DNA of 64,000 nucleotides from an uncultured Flavobacterium sp. (GCF_963422545.1 NZ_OY730239.1:62001-126000), one strand, 5' to 3'; shown: positions 42,128-51,650, numbered from the stretch's first letter. Notes: generated from the sequence alone by a model not told the origin. Numbers and translations: made by a program.

Positions 42128-44336
42128 GTTTTTTTATGCTTGTATGATCCTGACCGGTATTTTTTACTTCACTTATTAAGTAATTTATAATTTTAAATAA
42201 CTTAACCGGCTCAAATGGTTTTATAATAATATCATTTATTCCTGACGAAATGGCTTCCTCTGCTATTTCGTCTTTATCAAAAGCAGTAAGAGCAACAATT
42301 GGTGTTTTTATACCTTGCAAACGAATTCGCTTAGTCGTTTCAAATCCATTCATTAGTGGCATGTTTATATCCATTAAAATAAGATCAAACGTTTCATTTT
42401 CTAAGATTTTAAGTGCACCAAATCCATCATCTACAACTTTGCAGATGTAATTGTTCTTTTCAATAATTTTCTTAGTAACCAACTGATTAATAAGATTATC
42501 TTCGACAATTAAAATCTTAAACACTTCATTAGAAGTCAAATCAACTTCAATTTCTTCAATAATACTTTTAGTTTTTTCAGGATCGTATTCAAACGGAATT
42601 ACAAACGAAAAAGAAGTTCCTTCGCCAATATCACTTACTAAACTTATTGAACTTCCAAAAAGCCCTAACAATTTTTTTACAATACTCAGCCCTAATCCGG
42701 TTCCCTGATAATCTTCATCTTTTCTTCCTACCTGAACAAATTTTTCAAAGATTTTTCCTTGATCAACAGCAGCAATTCCAACACCATTATCCTTTATAAG
42801 AAAATCCAGAAAGTATAATTTTCTCTCTATTCTATCAAGATTTACAACTATTTCAACTTCTCCGTCTTTAGTAAATTTCAATGCATTACTAACTAAATTC
42901 ATTAAAATCTGAGCCAATCTTAATTTATCCCCAATCAAATACTCCGGAATATTAGGATCAATTGATACATTGATTTTATTATTGTTTTTCTGAGATAAAA
43001 AGGAAAGTGAATTTTTGATCATTGTAATTTCATCCGAAATATTAAATGTCAAAGTTTCCAGAACAACTTTATTTTCTTCTATTTTATTAATTTGAAGAAT
43101 ATCATTTACCAGGGACAGTAAATATCTGGCAGAAAATTTCAAAGCACTTAAATGCTGGCTTTGAGATAATTCTTTATGCTCTTCGAGAAGCATATTTGTT
43201 ATACCTACAACACCATAAAGCGGAGTACGCAATTCATGGCTTATAGTCGAAATAAATTGAGTTTTAAGCAGTGAGGCTTCTTCAGCAATTTCTTTGGCTT
43301 TAAGAAGCTCTAAATTGTGCTTTTTCTTAAATCTGATATTTTTAACTAAGGTAATAATCAGAAAAAGCAAAATAAGAGAAATCAAAATAAACAGAATAAC
43401 AATTATTCTTGATTTTTTAAGACTGTGATATTGTTCTACTTTTTCATTTTCTATTTTATCAATCTGTCTTTTATACTCGTCTAATTCGAGGCTAAATCCA
43501 GCAATAGAAGCTCTTTTAAGTTTTTCTTCATTATATAACTCTTCAGTAATTTTATTGTAGGAAGTAAGGTTTTTATACGCTTCTCTGGGTTCATCAATCT
43601 TATTCAAAAACTTCGAGTACTCTAAATGCGCATATGCCAAATCTGATTTTTCGTCAGTCTTTTTTCCTGCCTCGATAGCTTTTAGAAAAAATTCATTTGC
43701 AGCTTCATAATCATGGTGATAACCTGAATACATACCATTAAGCATATTTACTATGGCATCAGTTGATTTGTCTCCGTATTTTTTTCTATTAGTATTTATA
43801 TATTTCAGGAAAAGATATCCTTCGTCATATTTATTAATATCAAAATAAGCCCATGCAATATTTACGTTTGTAAAATAAACTTGATTTAAATCATTAATTT
43901 TCAGGCCGTATGCTATTGATTTTTTATAATAGTCAATTCCTTTGTTAAATTGCTTTTTTTCAAAACAATATACATTTCCTAAGTTATTGTAAAGATTATA
44001 TTTTATAGAATCATTGTTTGTCTTATTAGCATAATACAAACTTTTATTATAGAAGAAAATTGCTTTATCAATTTCACCTAATTCATTGTAATTAGCCGCA
44101 ATAATAGTATAGGAACGGGAAATTAAAGATGAATTTTTAACATTTGTTGCTGAGTTTAATGCAGCTCTGGATATAATTAATGATTTTTCGAAATTTGACT
44201 CTCTAAAATTGGTCAATGCTTCTTTTACAAGCTTATCGGTTTTTCCTTCAGATATAGGTTTAGATTGTCCAATTGCTGAATTATTAAAACAATTCAACAG
44301 CAGTACTAAAAGTAAAAAAATCCGTATCTGGGGCAT
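42111..44336 (-). CDS. TPR-containing hybrid histidine kinase/response regulator
   Basis: 741 residues from the ATG at 44334-44336 (MPQIRIFLLLVLLLNCFNNS, a signal peptide). Periplasmic TPR repeats (about 35-270), short coiled coil, membrane helix (about 310-332), HisKA domain with ISHELRTPLYG (phospho-His about 367), HATPase with NALKFTKDGE and GTGLGLSIVKK, then a receiver domain (FKILIVEDNLINQ, phospho-Asp in LILMDINMPLMNG). No DNA-binding output domain, so it must pass phosphate on or act through protein contacts. The signal is unknown. Single gene, convergent with the helicase. Confidence 0.92.
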   Translation of the reverse strand: MPQIRIFLLLVLLLNCFNNSAIGQSKPISEGKTDKLVKEALTNFRESNFEKSLIISRAALNSATNVKNSSLISRSYTIIAANYNELGEIDKAIFFYNKSLYYANKTNNDSIKYNLYNNLGNVYCFEKKQFNKGIDYYKKSIAYGLKINDLNQVYFTNVNIAWAYFDINKYDEGYLFLKYINTNRKKYGDKSTDAIVNMLNGMYSGYHHDYEAANEFFLKAIEAGKKTDEKSDLAYAHLEYSKFLNKIDEPREAYKNLTSYNKITEELYNEEKLKRASIAGFSLELDEYKRQIDKIENEKVEQYHSLKKSRIIVILFILISLILLFLIITLVKNIRFKKKHNLELLKAKEIAEEASLLKTQFISTISHELRTPLYGVVGITNMLLEEHKELSQSQHLSALKFSARYLLSLVNDILQINKIEENKVVLETLTFNISDEITMIKNSLSFLSQKNNNKINVSIDPNIPEYLIGDKLRLAQILMNLVSNALKFTKDGEVEIVVNLDRIERKLYFLDFLIKDNGVGIAAVDQGKIFEKFVQVGRKDEDYQGTGLGLSIVKKLLGLFGSSISLVSDIGEGTSFSFVIPFEYDPEKTKSIIEEIEVDLTSNEVFKILIVEDNLINQLVTKKIIEKNNYICKVVDDGFGALKILENETFDLILMDINMPLMNGFETTKRIRLQGIKTPIVALTAFDKDEIAEEAISSGINDIIIKPFEPVKLFKIINYLISEVKNTGQDHTSIKKQHGFH

Positions 44337-44468
44337 TAATAGGCTAATTTCATCAAATATACACTTAAAAATAAAAAAAAGCTGTATTTTGAACAAAAAT
44401 ACAGCTTCTCTCTATTTATTTAAATCTCAACAAACATTACTCTTTCGCTTATAAAAAAAACAAAAAAA

Positions 44469-45749
44469 TTATACGTTTTCAGTAGCAGTTTCAGATTCTT
44501 TATCATCCTCCCATTGTCCAACAACAGAAGTTGCCAAAGCATTCCCTAATACATTTGTAGCACTTCTAAACATATCACAAAAATGATCAATTGGCAAGAT
44601 TAAAGCAATTCCTTCTACAGGAATCTTAAACATTCCGCAAGTCGCTGCTACGACTACCAAACTTGCTCTTGGCACACCGGCAATTCCTTTACTGGTAAGC
44701 ATTAAAACCAAAAGCATTACCATTTGTGTACCTAAATCTAAATGCACACCATAAAACTGGGCGATAAAAATACTGGCAAAAGTCATGTACATCATACTCC
44801 CGTCCAAATTAAATGAATATCCAAGCGGCAACATAAAAGATACAATTTTATCTTTTACTCCAAAGTCTTCCAACTCTTCTGTTAATTTTGGAAAAACGGC
44901 TTCACTACTGGTTGTTCCAAAAGCAATTGCCAATGGTCCAATAATGCGTCTTAACAATTCAGTCATTCTTCCTTTTAAGAAAATATAACCCACTGCAATC
45001 AAAACTAACCACAAAGTGCTTATTCCGATTAAGAACGATCCGAAAAATTTAAAATAAGTAATTAGCAATTCCTCTGCATCTCTAATAGCAAATACTCCTG
45101 CAATGGCACCAAAAACTCCAATTGGAGCAAAGTTCATTACATAATTTACCATTTTCAAAACGATATGTGATGCTTTATCCAAAGCATTTATAACTGGTTT
45201 TACTGTACTGCCTAATGAAGCTGCTGCTAATCCAAAAAAGATTGAAAATATCACAATTTGCAGAATCTCATTAGTTGCCATTGCTTCAAAAATACTTTTA
45301 GGAACAATATGCTCAACAAAATTTTCAAAAGTTAGTGATGTTGTTTTACCTGTTACTTCAGAAGCAGCTGCCATATCAACATGCAATTTAATACCTACTC
45401 CCGGTTCTAAAATATTAACGTAAAACAATCCTATTAATAATGATATAAAAGAAGCTGTAAAAAACCATCCTAAAGCTTTTCCTCCTACTCTTCCAACTGT
45501 TTTTATATCTCCTAATTTAGCGATTCCAACTACTAAAGTGGTAAAAACTAAAGGAGAAATAATCATTTGTACCAATCGGATAAAAATGGTAGCAAGCATT
45601 TTTATTTTAGCACTAAACGATTGTGCCGCTTCTGGCGAAATCGAATTGTGCAATATAATTCCTAAAGCTGCTCCAAGAATCATTGCAACTATAATTTGCC
45701 CTGTTAATCCTGAAAGAAATGATTTTTTTTTGGTTTCTGTAACTTGCAT
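44469..45749 (-). CDS. Dicarboxylate/amino acid:cation symporter (DAACS family)
   Basis: 426 residues, 8 or so membrane helices and re-entrant loops. Family motifs: FGTTSSEAVFPKL (serine-rich HP1 loop), GYSFNLDGSMMYMT (the NMDGT-like motif) and TSKGIAGVPRASLV (HP2). It takes up C4-dicarboxylates or acidic amino acids with Na+ or H+; the substrate cannot be decided from sequence. Upstream aroC is on the same strand 54 bases away, but a shared function is not evident. Confidence 0.92.
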   Translation of the reverse strand: MQVTETKKKSFLSGLTGQIIVAMILGAALGIILHNSISPEAAQSFSAKIKMLATIFIRLVQMIISPLVFTTLVVGIAKLGDIKTVGRVGGKALGWFFTASFISLLIGLFYVNILEPGVGIKLHVDMAAASEVTGKTTSLTFENFVEHIVPKSIFEAMATNEILQIVIFSIFFGLAAASLGSTVKPVINALDKASHIVLKMVNYVMNFAPIGVFGAIAGVFAIRDAEELLITYFKFFGSFLIGISTLWLVLIAVGYIFLKGRMTELLRRIIGPLAIAFGTTSSEAVFPKLTEELEDFGVKDKIVSFMLPLGYSFNLDGSMMYMTFASIFIAQFYGVHLDLGTQMVMLLVLMLTSKGIAGVPRASLVVVAATCGMFKIPVEGIALILPIDHFCDMFRSATNVLGNALATSVVGQWEDDKESETATENV

Positions 45750-45803
45750 TAATTTGTTTATTTTTAGATTAAAACATTAAGACCCTCACTGTCTTAACTT
45801 TTA

Positions 45804-46862
45804 TTAATATGTTTTGTTGATTAAATAAAAATCAGCCAAAACAATCGCTGCCATTGCCTCGACAATTGGCACTGCGCGAGGTACTACACACGGATCATGA
45901 CGTCCTTTTCCGGTCATTGGTGTAATATTTCCTTTATTATCTAATGAATCCTGAGTTTGCATGATAGTTGCAACAGGTTTAAAAGCTACTCTAAAATAAA
46001 TATCCATTCCGTTGCTGATTCCTCCCTGAATTCCTCCCGAAAGATTTGTTTTTGTAGTTCCGTCAGGATTGTATAAATCATTGTGTTCACTTCCTTTCAT
46101 TTCAGAACCAGAAAATCCGCTTCCATATTCAAACCCTTTTACAGCATTTATAGAAAGCATTGCTTTTCCTAATTCGGCATGTAATTTATCAAAAACAGGT
46201 TCGCCTAAACCTACCGGAACGTTTTGAATTACACATGAAACAACTCCACCAACAGTATCTCCCTGTTTGCGGATATCACGAATATATTCTTCCATAATCT
46301 CCGCCGATTTTTCATCCGGACAACGAACAGGGTTACTTTCTATTTTTGAAAAATCTAAATCCTGATATGGAGTATCCAAATGAATTGGACCAACTGAAGA
46401 AACGTAAGCGTTAATTTTAATTTGTGGCAACATTTGTTTCGCAATCGCACCAGCTACTACTCTGCTTGCTGTTTCTCTTGCTGAACTTCTTCCGCCACCA
46501 CGATAATCACGAAAACCATATTTTTGATCATAAACATAATCGGCATGACTTGGTCTGTAATTATCTTTTATATGAGAGTAATCATCTGATTTTTGATTTG
46601 TATTCGGAATAATAAAACCAATTGGAGTTCCTGTTGTTTTACCTTCAAAAATACCGGATAAAAACTGAACTGCATCCGGTTCTTTTCTTTGCGTTACGAT
46701 TGCTGATTGTCCTGGTTTTCTTCGAGACATTTCAACTTCAATTGCTTCCAGATCAAGTTCTATTCCTGATGGGCATCCATCAATAATTCCACCTAAAGCT
46801 TCACCATGAGATTCTCCAAATGTAGTAACTTTATATAGGGTGCCGTAGCTATTTCCTGCCAT
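45804..46862 (-). CDS. aroC: Chorismate synthase
   Basis: 352 residues from the ATG at 46860-46862 (MAGNSYGTLYKVTTFGESHG); an upstream in-frame ATG would add 24 atypical residues and overlap the promoter box. Signatures: GESHGEALGGIIDGCPSG, RYRGGGRSSARETASRVVAG-like segment (seen as DYRGGGRSSARETASR), and the C-terminal GRHDPCVVPRAVPIVEAM. FMN-dependent last step of the shikimate pathway. Confidence 0.97.
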   Translation of the reverse strand: MAGNSYGTLYKVTTFGESHGEALGGIIDGCPSGIELDLEAIEVEMSRRKPGQSAIVTQRKEPDAVQFLSGIFEGKTTGTPIGFIIPNTNQKSDDYSHIKDNYRPSHADYVYDQKYGFRDYRGGGRSSARETASRVVAGAIAKQMLPQIKINAYVSSVGPIHLDTPYQDLDFSKIESNPVRCPDEKSAEIMEEYIRDIRKQGDTVGGVVSCVIQNVPVGLGEPVFDKLHAELGKAMLSINAVKGFEYGSGFSGSEMKGSEHNDLYNPDGTTKTNLSGGIQGGISNGMDIYFRVAFKPVATIMQTQDSLDNKGNITPMTGKGRHDPCVVPRAVPIVEAMAAIVLADFYLINKTY

Positions 46863-46878
46863 TGTAATTTGTTTTGAG

Positions 46879-46886
46879 CAAATGTA
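46879..46886 (-). promoter_or_regulatory. Probable -7 box of aroC
   Basis: Minus strand TACATTTG, 17 bases before the ATG at 46862. This decides against the longer aroC start. Confidence 0.5.
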
Positions 46887-47050
46887 AGTTTTATGAATTA
46901 AATTAAAAAATTTAAAATTGGTATTATTAAGCAAAGGCTAAGCAGTTTAAAAATCACAATTTATTAAAATTGTCGCCAATTTGATAACCTTTTGATAAAA
47001 TAAATCTGACTAGAGTTTCTTTTATTTGTTAAACTTCAAAAAAAGAAAAA

Positions 47051-47875
47051 TTGAAAAAACGAAATGTCGAATTGGTCATCCTTTCAGATGTCCATTTGGG
47101 AACTTACGGAAGTCACGCTAAAGAATTAAACAACTATCTATCAAGCATTAAACCAAAAACATTAGTCTTAAATGGCGATATTATTGATGCTTGGCAATTT
47201 AGAAAATCCTATTTCCCAAAAGCGCACTTAAGAGTCATTCAACGCATTATCGGGATGGCATCTAAGGGCACAAAAGTGTATTATATTACTGGAAACCACG
47301 ATGAAATTCTTCGAAAATTCAGTGATATGAATATGGGTAATTTTGCTTTGGTTGATAAATTAGTTTTAGAATTGGACGACAAAAAGGCATGGATTTTTCA
47401 TGGAGACGTTTTTGATGCTTCTGTTCAACACTCAAAATGGATTGCAAAATTGGGCGGTTTAGGTTATGATTATTTAATACTTACCAATCGTTTTGCAAAT
47501 TGGTGTTTGGCTAAACTAGGAAGAGAGCCTTACTCGTTTTCTAAAAAAATAAAAGCCAGCGTAAAAAAAGCCGTAAAATTCATTTCAGATTTTGAAACTA
47601 CCGCTACAGATCTGGCCATAGAAAAAAATTATGATTATGTAATTTGCGGACATATCCACGAACCAAAAATCATTACTAAAGAAAACAAACACGGCTCTAC
47701 TTTATATCTAAATTCAGGCGACTGGGTTGAAAATTTAACTGCATTAGAATACCACAAAAAACGCTGGAAATTGTATTCGTATGCCGAAAGCAATTTTACA
47801 GAAGAAGAAAATCTTTTTGAAATGGAAGATATTTTGAGTTCTCAATTAATCTCTTCAATTATCCTAAACAAATAA
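47051..47875 (+). CDS. LpxH-like UDP-2,3-diacylglucosamine diphosphatase family protein
   Basis: 274 residues, TTG start (TTGAAAAAACG at 47051). Calcineurin-like phosphoesterase motifs in order: SDVHLGTYG (about 12-20), NGDIIDAWQF (about 41-50), GNHDE (about 81-85), HGDVFDASVQHS (about 120-131) and CGHIHEPKI (about 202-210). The family cleaves UDP-2,3-diacylglucosamine in lipid A synthesis; some members act on other substrates. No other lipid A gene is adjacent. Confidence 0.85.
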   Translation: MKKRNVELVILSDVHLGTYGSHAKELNNYLSSIKPKTLVLNGDIIDAWQFRKSYFPKAHLRVIQRIIGMASKGTKVYYITGNHDEILRKFSDMNMGNFALVDKLVLELDDKKAWIFHGDVFDASVQHSKWIAKLGGLGYDYLILTNRFANWCLAKLGREPYSFSKKIKASVKKAVKFISDFETTATDLAIEKNYDYVICGHIHEPKIITKENKHGSTLYLNSGDWVENLTALEYHKKRWKLYSYAESNFTEEENLFEMEDILSSQLISSIILNK

Positions 47876-48004
47876 CAATACAACCCCTAAAACACTCTTT
47901 TTATAGCAGATAACAATATTTTCATACAACTTAGTTAGTTTTAAAAATGTGAATTATGTAACAATTCTGAGTAATCTTATACGTCTAAGAATGGCATCCT
48001 ACAT

Positions 48005-48012
48005 TACATTTG
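48005..48012 (+). promoter_or_regulatory. Probable -7 box of the small outer-membrane protein
   Basis: TACATTTG, 22 bases before the ATG at 48035; GGAGAAATTTAA follows, which may also help ribosome binding. Confidence 0.5.
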
Positions 48013-48034
48013 GAGAAATTTAATAACCAATTCT

Positions 48035-48532
48035 ATGAAAAAAATAATTTTATCTGCCATTATGCTATTAGGATTAGCGTTTACGGCTCAATCACAAGAA
48101 ATCTCGAAAAATGCGTTAGGAATCCGCCTAGGTGACAATAACGGTTTTGGTGGAGAAGTATCATATCAATTAGGTTTAAATCAAAAAAACAGACTTGAAT
48201 TTGATTTAGGCTGGAGAAACAGTAGCGATGTTGATGCAATTAAAGGAGTTGCACTTTATCAATGGGTTTGGAATATTGACGGTGGCTTTAATTGGTATGC
48301 TGGTGTTGGTGGAGGATTTGCAGCTTGGGATCATAATTACTATAACAATAATTACAAATATAATGATCGTGGAACCTATGTATTTGCTGCGGGAGACATT
48401 GGAATAGAATATAGATTTAAGGAAGCGCCAATTACGCTTTCATTAGATGCAAGACCTGAAATTGGTTCTGGATATTATAATGATGATAATTTTGGATTCG
48501 ACGTTGGCTTAGGAGTTAAATTTAGATTCTAA
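48035..48532 (+). CDS. Small outer-membrane beta-barrel protein
   Basis: 165 residues with a signal peptide (MKKIILSAIMLLGLAFTAQS). The mature protein is a run of amphipathic strands with aromatic girdles (LGIRLGDNNGFGGEVSYQLG, WNIDGGFNWYAGVGGGFAAW) and ends FGFDVGLGVKFRF with a C-terminal Phe, as in outer-membrane barrels. About eight strands are expected. Function unknown; structural or adhesion role possible. It has its own promoter box and terminator. Confidence 0.82.
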   Translation: MKKIILSAIMLLGLAFTAQSQEISKNALGIRLGDNNGFGGEVSYQLGLNQKNRLEFDLGWRNSSDVDAIKGVALYQWVWNIDGGFNWYAGVGGGFAAWDHNYYNNNYKYNDRGTYVFAAGDIGIEYRFKEAPITLSLDARPEIGSGYYNDDNFGFDVGLGVKFRF

Positions 48533-48555
48533 ATAAAAATAAAAAATAATTGTAA

Positions 48556-48592
48556 AAGAAAACCTGTCGCTTAATAACGATAGGTTTTTTTT
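48556..48592 (+). terminator. Terminator after the small outer-membrane protein gene
   Basis: AAAACCTGTCG / CGATAGGTTTT hairpin followed by TTTTTTATG, 25 bases past the stop. Confidence 0.8.
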
Positions 48593-48684
48593 ATGTCTTA
48601 AAGAAATCTATCATCATCCTGAGCAAAGTTGAAGCCTCTATGGATCAATACAAAAACCTGTGGAGTTTTATTAAAAGACGAATT

Positions 48685-48835
48685 TAACCGCAAAGTGCGC
48701 TAAGATTTTTAAAGGTATGGTTTTATAAAAACACAAAGTTCGCAAAGCTTTGTGTTGACTTAGCTTTGCGAACTTTGCATTTTTTTTTATAAAATCCGGC
48801 ATGTATAAAAAACTTTGCACACTTTGCGGTTAAAT
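48685..48835. repeat. Nested palindromic repeat
   Basis: Outer arms TTAACCGCAAAGTGCG (48686) and CACTTTGCGGTTAAA (48819-48834); inner arms AAAGTTCGCAAAGC and GCTTTGCGAACTTTGC around 48727-48780. The 326-bp gap 48533-48858 holds this, the terminator and a degenerate CCTGAGCAAAGTTGAAGC element near 48617. Confidence 0.7.
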
Positions 48836-48858
48836 TCAATATTCAGCCTAACAAAAGT

Positions 48859-49281
48859 TTACTTGACAATAATATCTTTTTTAGAATGTATTTTTACAAC
48901 CGTATAAGGATATGTAATTACCTGCGTCACCATTGCATCCGGGGCAGGATTATTTTCTTTTACGGTAATGATGATATTTTTATCTGTTTCCTCTACTTTT
49001 TCAACACCAATAGAATATCCTCCAGTATTTTTCTCTCCCATATTCAGAATCACATAATTCGAATTCCCAATATCATTGTGGTTCATTTTATGAGCCAAAA
49101 GCGGATCATTTTCTAACATTTTGATTTCATTAGGTTCTGTCAAAATCTCAAAAAATTTGATATTTCCACCACCATCAGATTGCTCTGTCAAAACTTCGTA
49201 TAAAGCCTTTGAATCTGATGTCTTTTTTGCCCCACAAGAAACTAAAGCAAAAACTGCTAAAACCAAAATTACTTTTTTCAT
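48859..49281 (-). CDS. PrcB-like lipoprotein
   Basis: 140 residues. Lipoprotein signal ending FALVSC (Cys16). The C-terminal half (about 75-138: NYVILNMGEKNTGGYSIGVE, then VTQVITYPYTVVKI) matches the PrcB C-terminal domain, first described in a spirochaete protease complex. It would sit in the periplasm or outer membrane; no protease partner is adjacent. The start is 12 bases after the bshA stop, so it is likely the second gene of a bshA unit. Confidence 0.78.
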   Translation of the reverse strand: MKKVILVLAVFALVSCGAKKTSDSKALYEVLTEQSDGGGNIKFFEILTEPNEIKMLENDPLLAHKMNHNDIGNSNYVILNMGEKNTGGYSIGVEKVEETDKNIIITVKENNPAPDAMVTQVITYPYTVVKIHSKKDIIVK

Positions 49282-49293
49282 TTACGCTTATTT

Positions 49294-50445
49294 TTAAGAT
49301 TGCTGCTTCTCACTTTTATAATCATCAATTGCTCTTTGGTACAAAGCCTCATATTTAGGCAGGATATTTTTGATATCAAACTTCTTTGCAACTTCTAAAG
49401 CATTTGCCTTAAACTGATTTAAAACTTCGTCGTCTTTCAGTATTTTAATTGCATTTGCGGCCATTTCTTCAACATCTCCAACATTGCTCAAATATCCGGA
49501 GAATCCATCAAAATTAACTTCAGGCAAACCTCCCGAATTACTCGAAATTACCGGAACTCCGCATGCCATTGCTTCTAATGCTGCCAAACCAAAACTTTCT
49601 GTTTCTGACGGAAGCAAAAACAAATCTGTAAGACATAAAATTTTATCAATTTCATTACTGTTTCCAAAGAAAATTACCTTGTCGTAAATTCCCAATTCCA
49701 TGCATAAAATCTCAGCTTTTTCCTTTTCAGGACCATCACCAACCATCATTAGTTTGGCTGGCATTACTTTCTGAATATTATAGAAAATCTTAATAATATC
49801 CGGAATACGTTTTACTTTTCTAAAGTTACTGATATGTGTAATAATACGCTCATTTTCCTTTGCCATTACATAACGATGACAAGGCTGCTGCGGATCTTTT
49901 CTGACTTTATCCAATTCAATAAAATTCGGAATTACTCTAATTTTATTTTTGATGTTAAACAACTTCAAAGTATCATCTTTCAAACTCTGAGAAACCGAAG
50001 TCACATAATCTGATTTATTGATACTAAACGTCACCGCAGGTTTATAAAACGGGTGATTCCCAACCAGCGTAATATCAGTTCCGTGAAGCGTTGTAATCAT
50101 CGGAAGATTAATTCCTTCATTCTTCAGCATTTGCTTTGCCATATAACCCGCATACGCATGAGGAATGGCATAATGCACATGAAGCACTTCAATTTTATAC
50201 AATTTCACCATATCAACCAATTTACTTGACAAAGCCAACTCATACGGCTGATAATGGAAAAGAGGATATTCAGGAACGTTTACTTCGTGATAATGAACAT
50301 TAGGATTTAAAAGTGCCAACCTAACTGGCTGACTATAAGTAATAAAATGGATTTCGTGTCCGCGTCTGGCTAATTCAAGGCCTAATTCCGTAGCAACTAC
50401 ACCACTACCACCAAATGTCGGATAACAAACTATTGCTATTTTCAT
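49294..50445 (-). CDS. bshA: N-acetyl-alpha-D-glucosaminyl L-malate synthase
   Basis: 383 residues, GT4 glycosyltransferase. The BshA hallmarks are MKIAIVCYPTFGGSGVVATE, HVHYAIPHAYAGYMAKQ, TLHGTDITLVG and the GT4 donor site ETESFGLAALEAMACGVPVI. It joins UDP-GlcNAc to L-malate, first step of bacillithiol synthesis. bshB and bshC are not in the window; PIG-L deacetylases act as BshB, so the PIG-L half of the 23-kb fusion is a remote alternative partner. Precedes the PrcB-like gene. Confidence 0.93.
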   Translation of the reverse strand: MKIAIVCYPTFGGSGVVATELGLELARRGHEIHFITYSQPVRLALLNPNVHYHEVNVPEYPLFHYQPYELALSSKLVDMVKLYKIEVLHVHYAIPHAYAGYMAKQMLKNEGINLPMITTLHGTDITLVGNHPFYKPAVTFSINKSDYVTSVSQSLKDDTLKLFNIKNKIRVIPNFIELDKVRKDPQQPCHRYVMAKENERIITHISNFRKVKRIPDIIKIFYNIQKVMPAKLMMVGDGPEKEKAEILCMELGIYDKVIFFGNSNEIDKILCLTDLFLLPSETESFGLAALEAMACGVPVISSNSGGLPEVNFDGFSGYLSNVGDVEEMAANAIKILKDDEVLNQFKANALEVAKKFDIKNILPKYEALYQRAIDDYKSEKQQS

Positions 50446-50707
50446 GTATTAAATTTAGTCTTACGAAAGTACTCAAAAATCACGTTTAATTAAACTTTTA
50501 GATTGTTAGATTTTTGTGAATATTATTTTAAAGATTATTAGTTTGTTAGACTAACCTAGAATTTTAGATTAACTTAGACATCAGGATTACTGAATTTTTG
50601 ATTTATGGTAAATCAAATAGAAATCTCAAGATTTCCAAATAAACTCATAATTTATAACTTATAATTCATCATTATTTTTAGGAGCAGAAAATTCATTTTC
50701 AAAAGAA

Positions 50708-50782
50708 CCACCAGTCCCGCTGTCCGTTATATCTTTTATGGTGAACCCCACCATAAAAGGATATCACTCCCATCGGGGCTAG
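50708..50782 (-). ncRNA. Flavo-1-like structured element, copy 3
   Basis: Minus strand: CTAGCCCCGATGGGAGTGAT, ATCCTTTTATGGTGG, loop, CCATAAAAGATATAACGG, ACAGCGGGACTGG. It shares core and layout with 14159-14238. It lies 33 bases past the stop of the 50815-51321 gene, same orientation. The rest of the 369-bp gap 50446-50814 is AT-rich with no gene seen. Confidence 0.55.
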
Positions 50783-50814
50783 ATTAGAGATTTTTGTTTT
50801 TATAAGATTTTTTT

Positions 50815-51321
50815 TTACTTGTTTGTAATAAAACCTAACAACCTTTTAAAACCTGTTAAATTAACAGGTACAACCTCTTCAATCATAAGATTATTGAAAT
50901 CTGGAACTTTTTCAGCATTATCTCCTTCCCAACTACGAAATACATAGGCTTCTAATTGCTGTAAAATCTCTTCATCAATTGGTGTATTTGTCATCTCTAC
51001 AAAAGCTAAAATTCCAGTATATCCAACAATAGTTGGATTAGTATCCATAAATGGTTTTCCCGATAACCCGTTTATTGTAATTGTCCAAAAATCAGAACTG
51101 TTCGAAAGTGCAAATTCCAAACCTTTTCTTAATCCCTTTTTCCAATCTTCCCATCCGTTTTCTCCAACCTCAATTGAATTATCACAAAATTCCTCTTTAG
51201 GATAATTTTCTATAATCAGGTTTTCAATTTCATTCTTTACAATATTTAAATTAACAACTGCAAGATGCAATCTTCCATTTTTAACTTTCATCCAACGATA
51301 ATCTAAATCAGTACTTTTCAT
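50815..51321 (-). CDS. Hypothetical soluble protein
   Basis: 168 residues, acidic, no signal peptide. Trp-rich stretches (GENGWEDWKKGLRKGLEFAL and FRSWEGDNAEKVPDF) stand out. No family was recognised. Compact size, isolation and repeat-rich surroundings would fit an immunity-type protein, but that is speculation. No promoter box was found. Confidence 0.65.
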   Translation of the reverse strand: MKSTDLDYRWMKVKNGRLHLAVVNLNIVKNEIENLIIENYPKEEFCDNSIEVGENGWEDWKKGLRKGLEFALSNSSDFWTITINGLSGKPFMDTNPTIVGYTGILAFVEMTNTPIDEEILQQLEAYVFRSWEGDNAEKVPDFNNLMIEEVVPVNLTGFKRLLGFITNK

Positions 51322-51407
51322 TATTAGTAGATACTTTATTGCTTTTCGACACTAAATTAAAATTTTATCTCATTTTACAATTTAAAAAAAAACAATATGC
51401 TTGTCAC

Positions 51408-51437
51408 CTTTGTCAAAGTTTAAAACTTTGACAAAGG
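51408..51437. repeat. TTTGTCAAAG palindrome
   Basis: CCTTTGTCAAAGTTT faces AAACTTTGACAAAGG. Half of it, plus the following ACACAC-type tail, recurs at about 13864-13895. Confidence 0.6.
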
Positions 51438-51465
51438 TTTTACACACAAGTTTTCGACAAAGTTC

Positions 51466-51548
51466 GTCATTGCGAGGAACGAAGCAACCACACTAAAAAG
51501 AAACGCAAAGTGATTCAGCAAGTGAGATTGCTTCGTTCCTCGCAACGA
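51466..51548. repeat. GAACGAAGCAATCTCA hairpin repeat, copy 3
   Basis: GTCATTGCGAGGAACGAAGC and GCTTCGTTCCTCGCAACGAC pair over about 20 bases. Same family as 13677-13758 and 14039-14122. The 329-bp gap 51322-51650 contains only repeats and a terminator. Confidence 0.75.
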
Positions 51549-51592
51549 CAATACGTCGTAAAACTAAACGCAACTTTTACTACCATCCAAAA

Positions 51593-51632
51593 AACAAAAA
51601 AGGCACAAAATCTAAATTTCATGCCTTTTAAA
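51593..51632 (-). terminator. Terminator of the amidase-to-51651 gene series
   Basis: AAAAAGGCA / TGCCTTTT stem with a T-rich tract on the minus strand, 21 bases past the stop. Confidence 0.75.
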
Positions 51633-51650
51633 TATATTTATAAATTTCTC

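Noticed and set aside
44785..44988. Plus-strand frames opposite dctA-like, chiA, nagB and gapA genes
   Set aside because: Shadow frames of well-supported genes; no start-site context and no family motifs.
51408..51548. Insertion sequence remnant between 51.3 and 51.6 kb
   Set aside because: Hairpin repeats are present but no transposase fragment in any frame and no target-site duplication was seen.
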